Assembly (NCBI GenBank): GCA_963724065.1
Contig: CAVRTB010000001.1
Location: forward strand, 248,001-312,000
DNA: 64,000 bases
Source of the DNA: DASRIA01 sp963724065
Lineage (GTDB): Bacteria > Actinomycetota > Thermoleophilia > Solirubrobacterales > JBBDJG01
Reading direction: 5' to 3'
Shown one piece after another: positions 33,908 to 41,371 of the stretch (position 1 is its first letter; every line of letters starts with the position of its first letter). The position numbers and the translations under genes are program-made. The notes under the pieces are model-generated. The model was not told the origin of the DNA, did not search any database, and saw only the letters and a list, made by a program, of their open reading frames with translations.

Positions 33908-34090
33908 CTAGGCCTGCGCCACCTGGCCCTGCGGCAGGCCCTTGCTCTCCTTCAGGGATGCGAGAAAAAGGGTCTTGTCGATCTTGCCCTGGAAGATTGG
34001 CACGCCCATCTGCATGCACTTGGAGATGACCTCGCGGCGATCCATCCCCGCTTCCCTTGCCAGCTCGGTGGGCGTCAGGTGATTTGCCAA
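33908..34090 (-). CDS. Small IF2_N-like helix-turn-helix protein
   Basis: 60 residues from a TTG start (MANHLTPTELAREAGMDRRE). The pattern TELAREAGMDRREVISKCMQ then MGVPIFQGKIDKTLF resembles the small helical N-terminal domain of translation initiation factor IF-2 and MerR-type winged motifs: a Leu-Ala-x-Glu-Ala-Gly turn followed by an 'x-Gly-hydrophobic' step. It stands alone between the acyl-CoA synthetase and sigma-factor genes. Function unknown; a nucleic-acid-binding role is an inference. Confidence 0.55.
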   Translation of the reverse strand: MANHLTPTELAREAGMDRREVISKCMQMGVPIFQGKIDKTLFLASLKESKGLPQGQVAQA

Positions 34091-34330
34091 AGCGTTCCCC
34101 TCTCGTAGCCTGGGGCCCGATCCGGGACCTGTGGACCGATTGACGGATCCGAGATCCGGGCCGACGACTTCTTATACCGCGCCAGACGGACGTGTCAAGA
34201 GCGATCTGGACATGGATTGGGGCCTGAAACTCCCGCGCAGGCGCGTACTAAGCTGTGGCGCGGGGTATACCGACCCCGTGGCGTGGGACCGATCCACCGC
34301 CCGATCACCGATCCAGGAGGCCCGGGAGCA

Positions 34331-35887
34331 GTGAAACCCCTGCTGACGGCGACAGCGACAGAGGCGACCGACGAGCAGCTCGTGACTGCCGCCCGCGAGG
34401 GCAGCGACGAGGCGTTCGAGGCGCTCTTTCGCAGGTACCGGGACCGGGTCGTCGGCTACGTGCGTGGCATGGTCTCCGATCACGGCCGCGCCGAGGACAT
34501 CGTGCAGGAGGCCTTCATGTCGGCGCTGCGCGCCCTGCGCCGCTCGGACCGTGAGATCGTCTTCCGGCCCTGGATCTTCGAGATCGCAAAGAACGCGTGC
34601 ATCGATCATCTTCGCCGCGCACGGCGCGCGCAAGAGGTCTCGATCGACTCGGACGATTTCAGCCCCGCGGAGGAGGGCCGCATTTCGCAGGCGTCCGCGG
34701 GCACGGACGCGACCGTCGCCCGCCGGCACGAGCTCGAGTCGCTGCGCATGGCGTTCCACGACCTTCCCCGCTCGCAGCACCAGATCCTGGTCATGCGCGA
34801 GCTCGAGGGCCTTTCGTACGACAGCATCGGCAATCGCATGGGGCTCACGCGGGGAGCGGTGGAGAGCATGCTCTTCCGCGCTCGCCGGCGGCTGCGAATC
34901 GGCTTTGACGAGATCGACACCGGCGCACGCTGCCAGATCACGCGCGCGACGATGGAGGCGGTGGCCGACGGCAGCGCGCGGGCGCGCGAGCGTCGCCGCG
35001 TGGCGAGCCACCTCCACGACTGCAAGTCCTGCCGCCAGGCTGCCGTTGCCCTCGGCCTCGACTCGCTCGCGCTGGGTGCCGCGCGCGGTCCGCTCCATCG
35101 CGCCGCTGCCCTCCTGCCGCTGCCGGCCTTCCTGCGGCGCCGCCTCGAGGACCCGGGCCTGCTCACGCCCGCCGCGCAGGTGGGCGCCGAGCACGGGCAG
35201 ACGATTGCGGCCAAGGCCGCCGCTGTGTTCGTCGCCGCGGCAGTGTGCGTAGGGGGCGCCGGTGTGGCCAACAAGGCGGCCAACGGTGAGCTGCCGCTCG
35301 TCGGAGGCTCCTCCGAGGCGTCGGGCAGCGCACGCGCGGGAGAGGGCGGGCCCGGCGGCCCGGGTGCCAACGGCGCGGCCGGCGGCCAGGGATTCGATAA
35401 CGCGGGCCAGGCGGTCGCGGGAGGTACTTTTGCACCGGGCGTCCCCGGAGCGGCCGGCGGACGCGGTCAGGCGCTCGTCCCCGGACCCGGTGGCGTGGTG
35501 GGCCTGGGCCCCGGCGCGCCGACCGGAACTGTCCCGGGCGGTGAGGCGGTCGGCGCGCTCGGAGGCACTGCCACGGATGCGGTTGAGCACGTCGCCAAGG
35601 GCGACCCCTCGAGCACCGTCAAGACGTTGGGCGACACGGTCGAGCAGGCACCCGCCAACGTCAAAAAGCGGGTCAAGGCCGAGCAGAAGGCGCTCGACAA
35701 TGCGGCGAAGAAGGCGGTGCCCACGCTCGACGGCGTGAAGGAGAAGGCGCCGAAGATCAAGCTCAAGAAGCCAACCGACGCCGGCGCGATCTCGCCACCG
35801 GTCGAGCTTCCCGGGACCCAGCTGCCGTCCGCCCCGACGGACTTGACGGTTCCGACCGTCCCTCCGCTCTCCGGCCTCGGGCTCTGA
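34331..35887 (+). CDS. ECF-type sigma factor fused to zinc anti-sigma motif, TM helix and Gly/Lys-rich tail
   Basis: 518 residues from GTG 34331, preceded by aggagg. Sigma-70 region 2 covers ~25-100 (FRPWIFEIAKNACIDHLRR) and region 4 ~133-190 (LPRSQHQILVMRELEGLSYD, GLTRGAVESMLFRARRRL). Next come C201-x25-H227-x3-C231-x2-C234, the zinc-binding anti-sigma pattern, one hydrophobic helix at ~293-313, and a ~200-residue extracytoplasmic tail: Gly/Pro-rich then Lys/Ala-rich (VKKRVKAEQKALDNAAKKAV) and Pro-rich. Sigma and its likely inhibitor thus sit in one membrane-anchored chain. ECF factors with C-terminal extensions are known in actinobacteria; I cannot assign the group. TGAAAC plus TACTAA upstream (34226-34251) could be a promoter. 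Confidence 0.88.
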   Translation: MKPLLTATATEATDEQLVTAAREGSDEAFEALFRRYRDRVVGYVRGMVSDHGRAEDIVQEAFMSALRALRRSDREIVFRPWIFEIAKNACIDHLRRARRAQEVSIDSDDFSPAEEGRISQASAGTDATVARRHELESLRMAFHDLPRSQHQILVMRELEGLSYDSIGNRMGLTRGAVESMLFRARRRLRIGFDEIDTGARCQITRATMEAVADGSARARERRRVASHLHDCKSCRQAAVALGLDSLALGAARGPLHRAAALLPLPAFLRRRLEDPGLLTPAAQVGAEHGQTIAAKAAAVFVAAAVCVGGAGVANKAANGELPLVGGSSEASGSARAGEGGPGGPGANGAAGGQGFDNAGQAVAGGTFAPGVPGAAGGRGQALVPGPGGVVGLGPGAPTGTVPGGEAVGALGGTATDAVEHVAKGDPSSTVKTLGDTVEQAPANVKKRVKAEQKALDNAAKKAVPTLDGVKEKAPKIKLKKPTDAGAISPPVELPGTQLPSAPTDLTVPTVPPLSGLGL

Positions 35888-35898
35888 CACGGCCCCAA

Positions 35899-35904
35899 TA
35901 GGTA
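35899..35904 (+). promoter_or_regulatory. Candidate -10 (TAGGTA) for the 81-residue hypothetical gene
   Basis: TAGGTA is 12 nt before ATG 35917 with no ribosome-binding site in between, matching the local leaderless pattern. Confidence 0.35.
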
Positions 35905-35916
35905 CCCTGCGCTCCG

Positions 35917-36162
35917 ATGGAGGGGCGCGACAACAACGACACCTTTCTCGAGTCCCTCATGGACACGAGCCTCTATTCGATGGGGGCGTACTTCTCCGAT
36001 CAGCATCCCGAGCTCGTCGATGAGGTGATCGCGCAGAGCGAGTCGATCGAGGAGCACGGGATCCGCAGCTTCGCCGACTCCAACGGCCTCACCTTGGAGC
36101 AGTGCTTCGAGACGCTGATGACGGGCCTCGCCGTGCGCTACTACAAGGCGGTCGCGGGTTAG
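35917..36162 (+). CDS. Small acidic hypothetical protein
   Basis: 81 residues, strongly acidic in the first 60 (MEGRDNNDTFLESLMDTSLY, DQHPELVDEVIAQSESIEEH), predicted mostly helical, soluble, with one Cys. I do not recognise a family. It lies between the sigma-fusion gene and tRNA-Pro on the same strand, with its own -10-like element. Codon use resembles that of its neighbours, so it is probably a real gene. Confidence 0.65.
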   Translation: MEGRDNNDTFLESLMDTSLYSMGAYFSDQHPELVDEVIAQSESIEEHGIRSFADSNGLTLEQCFETLMTGLAVRYYKAVAG

Positions 36163-36166
36163 CGTC

Positions 36167-36172
36167 TAGCAT
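36167..36172 (+). promoter_or_regulatory. Candidate -10 (TAGCAT) for tRNA-Pro
   Basis: TAGCAT ends 17 nt before the first base of the tRNA. The same hexamer precedes rpmJ. Confidence 0.4.
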
Positions 36173-36189
36173 TGGGCCGGGAAAGACCT

Positions 36190-36263
36190 CGGGGCGTAGC
36201 GCAGCCTGGTAGCGCGCACCGTTCGGGTCGGTGAGGTCCCCGGTTCGAATCCGGGCGCCCCGA
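36190..36263 (+). tRNA. tRNA-Pro (anticodon CGG)
   Basis: Full cloverleaf: acceptor CGGGGCG (36190-36196) pairs with CGCCCCG (36256-36262), discriminator A36263. The D-arm is GCGC/GCGC with AGCCTGGTA, the anticodon stem CACCG/CGGTG encloses TTCGGGT (anticodon CGG), and the T-arm CCCGG-TTCGAAT-CCGGG is intact. CCA is not encoded. The 3' end abuts the stop codon of the convergent SnoaL-like gene with no spacer. Confidence 0.96.
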
Positions 36264-36659
36264 TTAGCAGCCGGCCATTGCCTGTTCCGCGTCTTGGAAC
36301 AGCTTGGCCCGCTGCACCTTTCCCTCGGTCATCGTCCACAGGATCGCGCCCTTCGCCTCGGTCGCGACCCCGCTGCCCCGGCCGCGGGCGCGTACGCGGT
36401 TGACGGTCACGAGCCGGCCCGGGGCGCACTCGGTGGCGTCCTCGATGTCGATCGAGATCTGATCCCATGCCTCCCACATCTCGGCCCACAGCCGCTCCAG
36501 CCCGCTGTGCCCGAGATAGGTCCCGCGGAAGGGGCTGCGCGAGCCCGACCAGTCGAACTCCATGTCGGCGTGCGCGCAGGCGAGCAGATTGTCACGGTCC
36601 CCGGCGGCCCAGCTCGCGGTGAACCGGCGCGCCAGCCCGTGGTCTTCGTCAAAGGTCAT
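36264..36659 (-). CDS. SnoaL-like/NTF2-fold protein
   Basis: 131 residues in the cone-shaped NTF2 fold typical of SnoaL-like polyketide cyclases and ketosteroid-isomerase relatives: FTASWAAGDRDNLLACAHAD, WSGSRSPFRGTYLGHSGLER, and the C-terminal strand GAILWTMTEGKVQRAKLFQD. The start overlaps the stop of the upstream esterase gene by 4 nt (ATGA), so it is probably co-expressed with it. Substrate unknown. Confidence 0.8.
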   Translation of the reverse strand: MTFDEDHGLARRFTASWAAGDRDNLLACAHADMEFDWSGSRSPFRGTYLGHSGLERLWAEMWEAWDQISIDIEDATECAPGRLVTVNRVRARGRGSGVATEAKGAILWTMTEGKVQRAKLFQDAEQAMAGC

Positions 36660-37732
36660 GTGGTGGCGCCCGCGGTCGAGGGAGCCCGCGCGAGACCCTC
36701 CCGCAGCGCGCCCGCGATGCGCTGCATGGCCCGCCGGGGAGCCCGGCCCGTGGCGGCGCCATGGGAGAAGCCGTGGATCAGTCCCGGCTCGCGCATGAAG
36801 GAGACCGCGACGCCTGCGTCGCGCAGCAGGGCCGCGTAGTCCTCGCCCTCGTCACGCAGTACGTCGAAGCCCGCCGTCACGACATGGGCCGGCGGGAGGC
36901 CCGCGAGGTCGGATGCCAGCACGGGCGACACGCGTGGGTCGGTGGCCGCCACAGGGTCGGGCAGGTAGTGGTCGCGGTACCAGTCCATCTGACGCTCGGT
37001 CAGGAAGAAGCCCTCGCGGAACAGCCGATAGGACTCGCGCTTCCGCGAGAGGTCCGTGACGGGATAGATCAACAGCTGGAAGGCGGGCGCGGGCCCGTCC
37101 TCCAGCGCCATCAGCCGCGCGACCGCGGCGGCCAGGTTGCCCCCTGCGCTGTCACCGCCGACGGCGATGCGCCCGGGGTCGGCATCGAGCGTCCCGGCCT
37201 CCTCGATCGCGAACCTCGTCGCCGCCAGGCAGTCGTCGAGCGGCGCCGGGAACGGGTGCTCGGGCGCGAGCCTGTAGTCGACGGCCAGCACCCGCACGCC
37301 CGCTTCGGTCGCGAGGAAGCGGCACGGCTGGTCATGCGTTTCGAGGTCGCCCACCACCCATCCACCGCCGTGCAGGTAGACGAGCATCGGCGCCGGCGAC
37401 GCGACGCCGGCCGGGACGTACATCCTCGCGCGCAGTGGTCCCTCCGCGCCCGGCACCTCCAGCTCCTCGATCCGCGCGACGGGGATCGGGGCGCCCGAGT
37501 AGACGGTGGCCTCGCGCCGGATCTCGGCCCGAGCCTCGGCGACCGGGAGCTCTTCGAAGGACGCCCTGCCGGAGAGCCTCATGAGCATCAGCGTGAGCTG
37601 GACCTCGGGCTCCAGCTGCTGCCCGTCGATGCGCACCCGCCGGCCTCCGGAAGCCAACAGCTGAGCGCGCGGGGGAAGTTTGCCGAGGCCGCCCACGAGG
37701 AGTTTTTCGAACCGCTCGCGCAGGGCGCTCAT
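36656..37732 (-). CDS. Alpha/beta hydrolase, hormone-sensitive-lipase family esterase
   Basis: 358 residues. Oxyanion-hole motif HGGGWVVGDLETHD and nucleophile elbow GGDSAGGNLAAAVA define the HSL (family IV) esterases; the catalytic Asp lies in the DVLRDEGEDYA region and His in LIHGFSHG. No signal peptide. It forms a two-gene unit with the SnoaL-like gene. Carboxylester hydrolysis of short acyl esters is expected from the family. Confidence 0.88.
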   Translation of the reverse strand: MSALRERFEKLLVGGLGKLPPRAQLLASGGRRVRIDGQQLEPEVQLTLMLMRLSGRASFEELPVAEARAEIRREATVYSGAPIPVARIEELEVPGAEGPLRARMYVPAGVASPAPMLVYLHGGGWVVGDLETHDQPCRFLATEAGVRVLAVDYRLAPEHPFPAPLDDCLAATRFAIEEAGTLDADPGRIAVGGDSAGGNLAAAVARLMALEDGPAPAFQLLIYPVTDLSRKRESYRLFREGFFLTERQMDWYRDHYLPDPVAATDPRVSPVLASDLAGLPPAHVVTAGFDVLRDEGEDYAALLRDAGVAVSFMREPGLIHGFSHGAATGRAPRRAMQRIAGALREGLARAPSTAGATT

Positions 37733-37794
37733 GGACGCAAGATTACGCGCGATCGCGGATTACGCGACGCCCGGCGCCAGCCGGCCGGGTCATC

Positions 37795-37800
37795 TAGGAT
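37795..37800 (+). promoter_or_regulatory. Candidate -10 (TAGGAT) for the superoxide dismutase gene
   Basis: TAGGAT lies 38 nt before ATG 37839; unlike the leaderless genes, this one has a clear AGGAG site in its leader, 7-8 nt before the start. Confidence 0.4.
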
Positions 37801-37838
37801 TCGGCGCCCGCGTACCGAGCCTCCAAAAGGAGTCACCG

Positions 37839-38441
37839 ATGCCCTACAGCGTTCCCGACCTGCCGTACGACTACAACGCGCTCGAGCCCCACATCGACGA
37901 GGCGACGATGCGCGTGCACCACGACAAGCACCATCAGGCCTACGTCGACAAGGCGAACGCGGCGCTCGAGGGGACGGAGTGGGCGGGCAAGCCGGTCGAG
38001 GACGTGCTCAAGGGCCTCGACAAGCTCGGTGACAAGGCGACGCCCGTGCGCAACAACGGCGGCGGCCACTACAACCACTCGCTGTTCTGGGAGTGGATGA
38101 GCCCGGACGGTGGGGGCGAGCCCTCGGGGGACCTGGCCGGCGCGATCGACTCGGCGTTCGGCTCCTTCGCGAAGTTCCAGGAGGAGTTCAAGAACGGAGG
38201 CGTGAACCGCTTCGGCTCCGGGTGGTCATGGCTCGTGCACGACGGCAGCGGCCTCGCCGTCGTCTCGACGGCAAACCAGGACAACCCGATCTCCGACGGC
38301 AAGACGCCGCTGCTCGGCGTCGACGTATGGGAGCACGCCTACTACCTCAAGTACCAGAACAAGCGCCCGGACTACATCGACGCTTGGTGGAACGTGGTGA
38401 ACTGGGACAAGGTCGCGGCCGGGTACTCCGCCGCAAGCTAG
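37839..38441 (+). CDS. sodA: Superoxide dismutase, Fe/Mn type
   Basis: Dismutates superoxide in the cytoplasm. It has 200 residues from ATG 37839 (AGGAG at a proper distance); the open frame further upstream is not conserved. Metal ligands: His in the MRVHHDKHHQAYVDK segment, His in NNGGGHYNHSLFW, and Asp and His in GVDVWEHAYYLKYQN. Metal choice cannot be decided from sequence alone. Its TAG stop shares the palindrome CTAG with the stop of the convergent hydrolase. Confidence 0.95.
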   Translation: MPYSVPDLPYDYNALEPHIDEATMRVHHDKHHQAYVDKANAALEGTEWAGKPVEDVLKGLDKLGDKATPVRNNGGGHYNHSLFWEWMSPDGGGEPSGDLAGAIDSAFGSFAKFQEEFKNGGVNRFGSGWSWLVHDGSGLAVVSTANQDNPISDGKTPLLGVDVWEHAYYLKYQNKRPDYIDAWWNVVNWDKVAAGYSAAS

Positions 38442-39352
38442 CGCTTCCGGTTTCCCTCCACGAAGGTCCGGATCAGACGGGCGGTCGCCGCGGGCTTCTC
38501 GACGTGCGGCGAGTGGCCGACGCCGTCGAGCAGCACGATGCGCGCGCCGGGCACCTTGCGGTAGTCCTGCGCTGACTTCGGCTCGGCGATCTCGTCCTGG
38601 GACCCGAAGACCACGAGCAGCGGCACGTTCTCGTCCGCGAGCCGGTCGGCCAGCCCCGACTCGTCGCGATACTCGTCGGCGGCCGAGCGTGAGTCGTCGT
38701 AGGCGGTATAGGTCATGTCCCTGAAGTCGTCGACGAACCGGTCCGGCACGTCGTAGCCGGAGGCGAACGCAGACTCGAGGCCGTTGCGGACCAGGCTGTC
38801 CGGGACGACCCGCCGGATCGCCTGTCCGAGCACGGGCACGAAGCCGAGCCTGGCGGTGAACGGCAGCTGCCCATCGTTCTTGTCGGGCCCGGTGTCGAGA
38901 ATCACGAGCGACTCGACGAGCGGCCGGCGCATCTCGATCAAGGCGGTCGCGACGGCGCCCCCCATCGAGTGGCCGACGATCACCGCTCTGCGCACCCCGA
39001 GCTCGTCGAGGGCCGCGCTCACGCGCCGGGCCTGGTCCTCCATCCCGTAGCCGTCGCGCGGCTTCTCGGAGCCGCCGTGGCCGAGCAGGTCGAACGCGAT
39101 CACGTGATGGTCGCGCGCGAGTGCCGGCGCCGCCTCGTCCCACCACCCCAGCGAGCAGGCGAAGCCGTGTAGCAGCACGATGTTGGGGGCGTCGGGAGGC
39201 CCGGACTCGCGCACTTGGAGGTCGCCGCCCGGCAGGTCGATGATCCTGCCCGCGTCCGCCTCGGCCGCCTTCGTCTCGCGGTCCATCACGACCGTGTTCA
39301 CGGCCAGCAGGACGGCCATCGCGAGCAGTAGGCCTAGGAGGATCCGGCGCAT
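38438..39352 (-). CDS. Membrane-anchored alpha/beta hydrolase
   Basis: 304 residues from ATG 39352. The N-terminal helix RRILLGLLLAMAVLLAVNTV is a signal anchor. The hydrolase core has LLHGFACSLGWW, the nucleophile elbow VGHSMGGAV, the acid in FGSQDEIAEPK and the His in VGHSPHVEKP. It resembles C-C-bond hydrolases and haloperoxidase-like enzymes, but substrate cannot be named. TAGCGT 8 nt before the start suggests leaderless transcription. Confidence 0.85.
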   Translation of the reverse strand: MRRILLGLLLAMAVLLAVNTVVMDRETKAAEADAGRIIDLPGGDLQVRESGPPDAPNIVLLHGFACSLGWWDEAAPALARDHHVIAFDLLGHGGSEKPRDGYGMEDQARRVSAALDELGVRRAVIVGHSMGGAVATALIEMRRPLVESLVILDTGPDKNDGQLPFTARLGFVPVLGQAIRRVVPDSLVRNGLESAFASGYDVPDRFVDDFRDMTYTAYDDSRSAADEYRDESGLADRLADENVPLLVVFGSQDEIAEPKSAQDYRKVPGARIVLLDGVGHSPHVEKPAATARLIRTFVEGNRKR

Positions 39353-39360
39353 CGGCCGGA

Positions 39361-39366
39361 ACGCTA
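39361..39366 (-). promoter_or_regulatory. Candidate -10 (TAGCGT) for the alpha/beta hydrolase
   Basis: On the minus strand, TAGCGT is 8 nt before ATG 39352, with no Shine-Dalgarno sequence. Confidence 0.4.
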
Positions 39367-39395
39367 TCCGCTCAGCTGGGGATCGGTCGGCGTAC

Positions 39396-41264
39396 CTACC
39401 TGTACGGCCCCGTCCGCAGATACACATTGCGCACCGCATCGAACGCCGGCTTCCGGCGCCCGTAGTCGTCCAGCAGCCCCTTCTCGTTGACCGGCGGATG
39501 CGGGAACGGATTGCCGCCGGCCCAGCCGGGCTTGACGCGGAAGTCACGCAGATTCCAGATCAACGCGCCGCTCACGAACGGCTTTTGGGAGAAGACGTCC
39601 AGGTGGTACTGGAGGAACTCGGCCTGGAACTGGTAGGTGCCCTTTTCGGTGACGGGCCCGTTGCGGTTCGCCTCGGCTCCGAACTCGGTGATCACGAGCG
39701 CCTGGTTGGGATAGTCGGAGTGCAGGCGGTTGAGGTACCCGCTCAGCTGCGCGCGGTCGGCGATCGTGCCGCGCGGGCCGTTGTACCAGCCGAAGTAGTC
39801 GTTGATGCCGAGCACGTCCAGTTCGGTGTAGATCGGCTGCTTCTCGACGGTGGGGAAGCCCGAGGTCGCCAGGCCGATCAGCCGTGAGGGGTCGAGGCCC
39901 TGCACCGTGCGCTCCGCCTTGCGGATGTACTTCCGCAGGCCCGTACCGGGCCGCGATGCGTTCTCGTTGCCGATGCTCCAGACCATTACGGAGGGGTGGT
40001 TCGCGTCGCGCTCGATCTCGTGCCGAAGCATGCGCAGCGCCTTGTTGCGCACCTCCGAGATCGCGAACAGCCGGCTCGCCATGCGGAACACCGGGATCTC
40101 CGACCAGACGAGGATGCCGTGGCGGTCTGCGAGCTCGAGGGTGTAGGGGTGCAGCGGATAGTGCGAGCGCGTGATCGTTGCGCGCAGGTCGCGCAGGTGG
40201 TTGATGTTCTCCCGCATCTGGCCCGGGGTCAGGGCCGCTCCCCGGCTGAGCGAGTCCTCGTGCATGCTCGCGCCGCGCAGGTTGACGTCACGGAAGTTGA
40301 GCTGGATGCGCCCGAGGCGGCTCACCCGGAACGTGCGGATCCCCGTGTGGACCCGGTACTTCTGCACGACGCGGCCGCTCGAGGTGCGCAGCTGGAGACG
40401 GCCGGTGTAGAGCGCGGGCCGCTCGGGGCTCCAAAGCCGGGGGTTCCGGATCCGCGTCCGCGCGCGGAACCGATGCTCGCCGAGGCCGGGCACGCGGTGC
40501 CTGCGGAAGCGCAGCCGCTTGCCGCCGATGCTCCCGGTGAGCGCCGCGGTGGCGGCGCGGCGGTTCACGTTCCGGACGCTGAGCTCGACGTTCACCCGCG
40601 CCGCGCACCGGCGGCAGCGCAGCGCGGGCTTGAAGAAGACCGTGGCGAGGTCGAACTGGTCCACCTTGCGCAGGTAGACCTCCCGCAGGATGCCGTTGTA
40701 GTTCCACCAGCCGCCTTCGAAGGCTCCCGACGCGCGTTGCGACAGCGGCGGGATGTCGAACTTCTGGCGGCGGCTGTCGACCCGCACGACCAAGCGGTTG
40801 ACGCCCTTGCGCCGGGCGCTCTTGGCGCGCATCTCGAACGGCAGGTACGCACCGACATGGAGCCCGAGCGGCTTGCCGTTCAGCCAGACACGCGCGCGGT
40901 AGTTGACCGACTCGAAGCGCAGCACCCACTTCGAAAGCTCGGAGGCGCGCGGCAGCAGGAAGTCCTTGCGGTACCAGTGGATCGTCCCGAGGTAGCTCTC
41001 GTTCGTGAAGTTGCCGGCATTCGAGGCGTTGGGAACGGTCGTGCCCGCCCAGCCGGCGAGGCTCTCCTGCCGCTGGAGCTTCTGCGCGAGCCCGGCGTCG
41101 GTGGGGTCTGCGCGGTGATGCCACGTCCCGTCGAGGAGGTAGCGGCCTGACGGGCCGTCGCGGTACAGCGATCCCGGGTTGGGCCGTTCGGCCGCCGTGG
41201 CCGGAGAGGCGGCCAGGCAGCTGACGAGCGCGCACAGCAAAGCTATCCCGGCGGGGCGGCACAT
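39396..41264 (-). CDS. Secreted glycoside hydrolase family 2 enzyme (beta-galactosidase/beta-glucuronidase type)
   Basis: 622 residues. A signal peptide (MCRPAGIALLCALVSCLAAS, then PATAAE) is followed by the GH2 sugar-binding jelly roll (FESVNYRARVWLNGKPLGLH), the immunoglobulin-like domain and the TIM barrel. Acid/base Glu lies in VWSIGNENASR and nucleophile Glu in VITEFGAEA. ATG 41264 starts the signal peptide and lies 8 nt after TACCTT. Cys residues RCRRCAAR in domain 2 are unusual for the family. No lipobox, so it is likely released. Exact sugar specificity is unknown. Confidence 0.9.
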   Translation of the reverse strand: MCRPAGIALLCALVSCLAASPATAAERPNPGSLYRDGPSGRYLLDGTWHHRADPTDAGLAQKLQRQESLAGWAGTTVPNASNAGNFTNESYLGTIHWYRKDFLLPRASELSKWVLRFESVNYRARVWLNGKPLGLHVGAYLPFEMRAKSARRKGVNRLVVRVDSRRQKFDIPPLSQRASGAFEGGWWNYNGILREVYLRKVDQFDLATVFFKPALRCRRCAARVNVELSVRNVNRRAATAALTGSIGGKRLRFRRHRVPGLGEHRFRARTRIRNPRLWSPERPALYTGRLQLRTSSGRVVQKYRVHTGIRTFRVSRLGRIQLNFRDVNLRGASMHEDSLSRGAALTPGQMRENINHLRDLRATITRSHYPLHPYTLELADRHGILVWSEIPVFRMASRLFAISEVRNKALRMLRHEIERDANHPSVMVWSIGNENASRPGTGLRKYIRKAERTVQGLDPSRLIGLATSGFPTVEKQPIYTELDVLGINDYFGWYNGPRGTIADRAQLSGYLNRLHSDYPNQALVITEFGAEANRNGPVTEKGTYQFQAEFLQYHLDVFSQKPFVSGALIWNLRDFRVKPGWAGGNPFPHPPVNEKGLLDDYGRRKPAFDAVRNVYLRTGPYR

Positions 41265-41272
41265 GGCGTCGA

Positions 41273-41278
41273 AAGGTA
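41273..41278 (-). promoter_or_regulatory. Candidate -10 (TACCTT) for the GH2 gene
   Basis: On the minus strand TACCTT is 8 nt before ATG 41264, consistent with the leaderless spacing seen elsewhere. Confidence 0.35.
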
Positions 41279-41371
41279 GACGGTGGACCCGCCGGATCCG
41301 CCGGTTCGCCGTTAGTCTTCGCCCGGAGGTCGGCAAATCCGGCTCCACGGGAGCTCAACAGGAGGACGCTT

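Noticed and set aside
34217..34330. N-terminal extension of the sigma-factor fusion to ATG 34217.
   Set aside because: The added 38 residues show no similarity to sigma factors, and a strong aggagg site sits before GTG 34331.
36190..36263. tRNA-Pro as an integration site for a genomic island.
   Set aside because: No integrase, no direct repeat of the tRNA 3' end nearby, and codon use of the neighbours is uniform.
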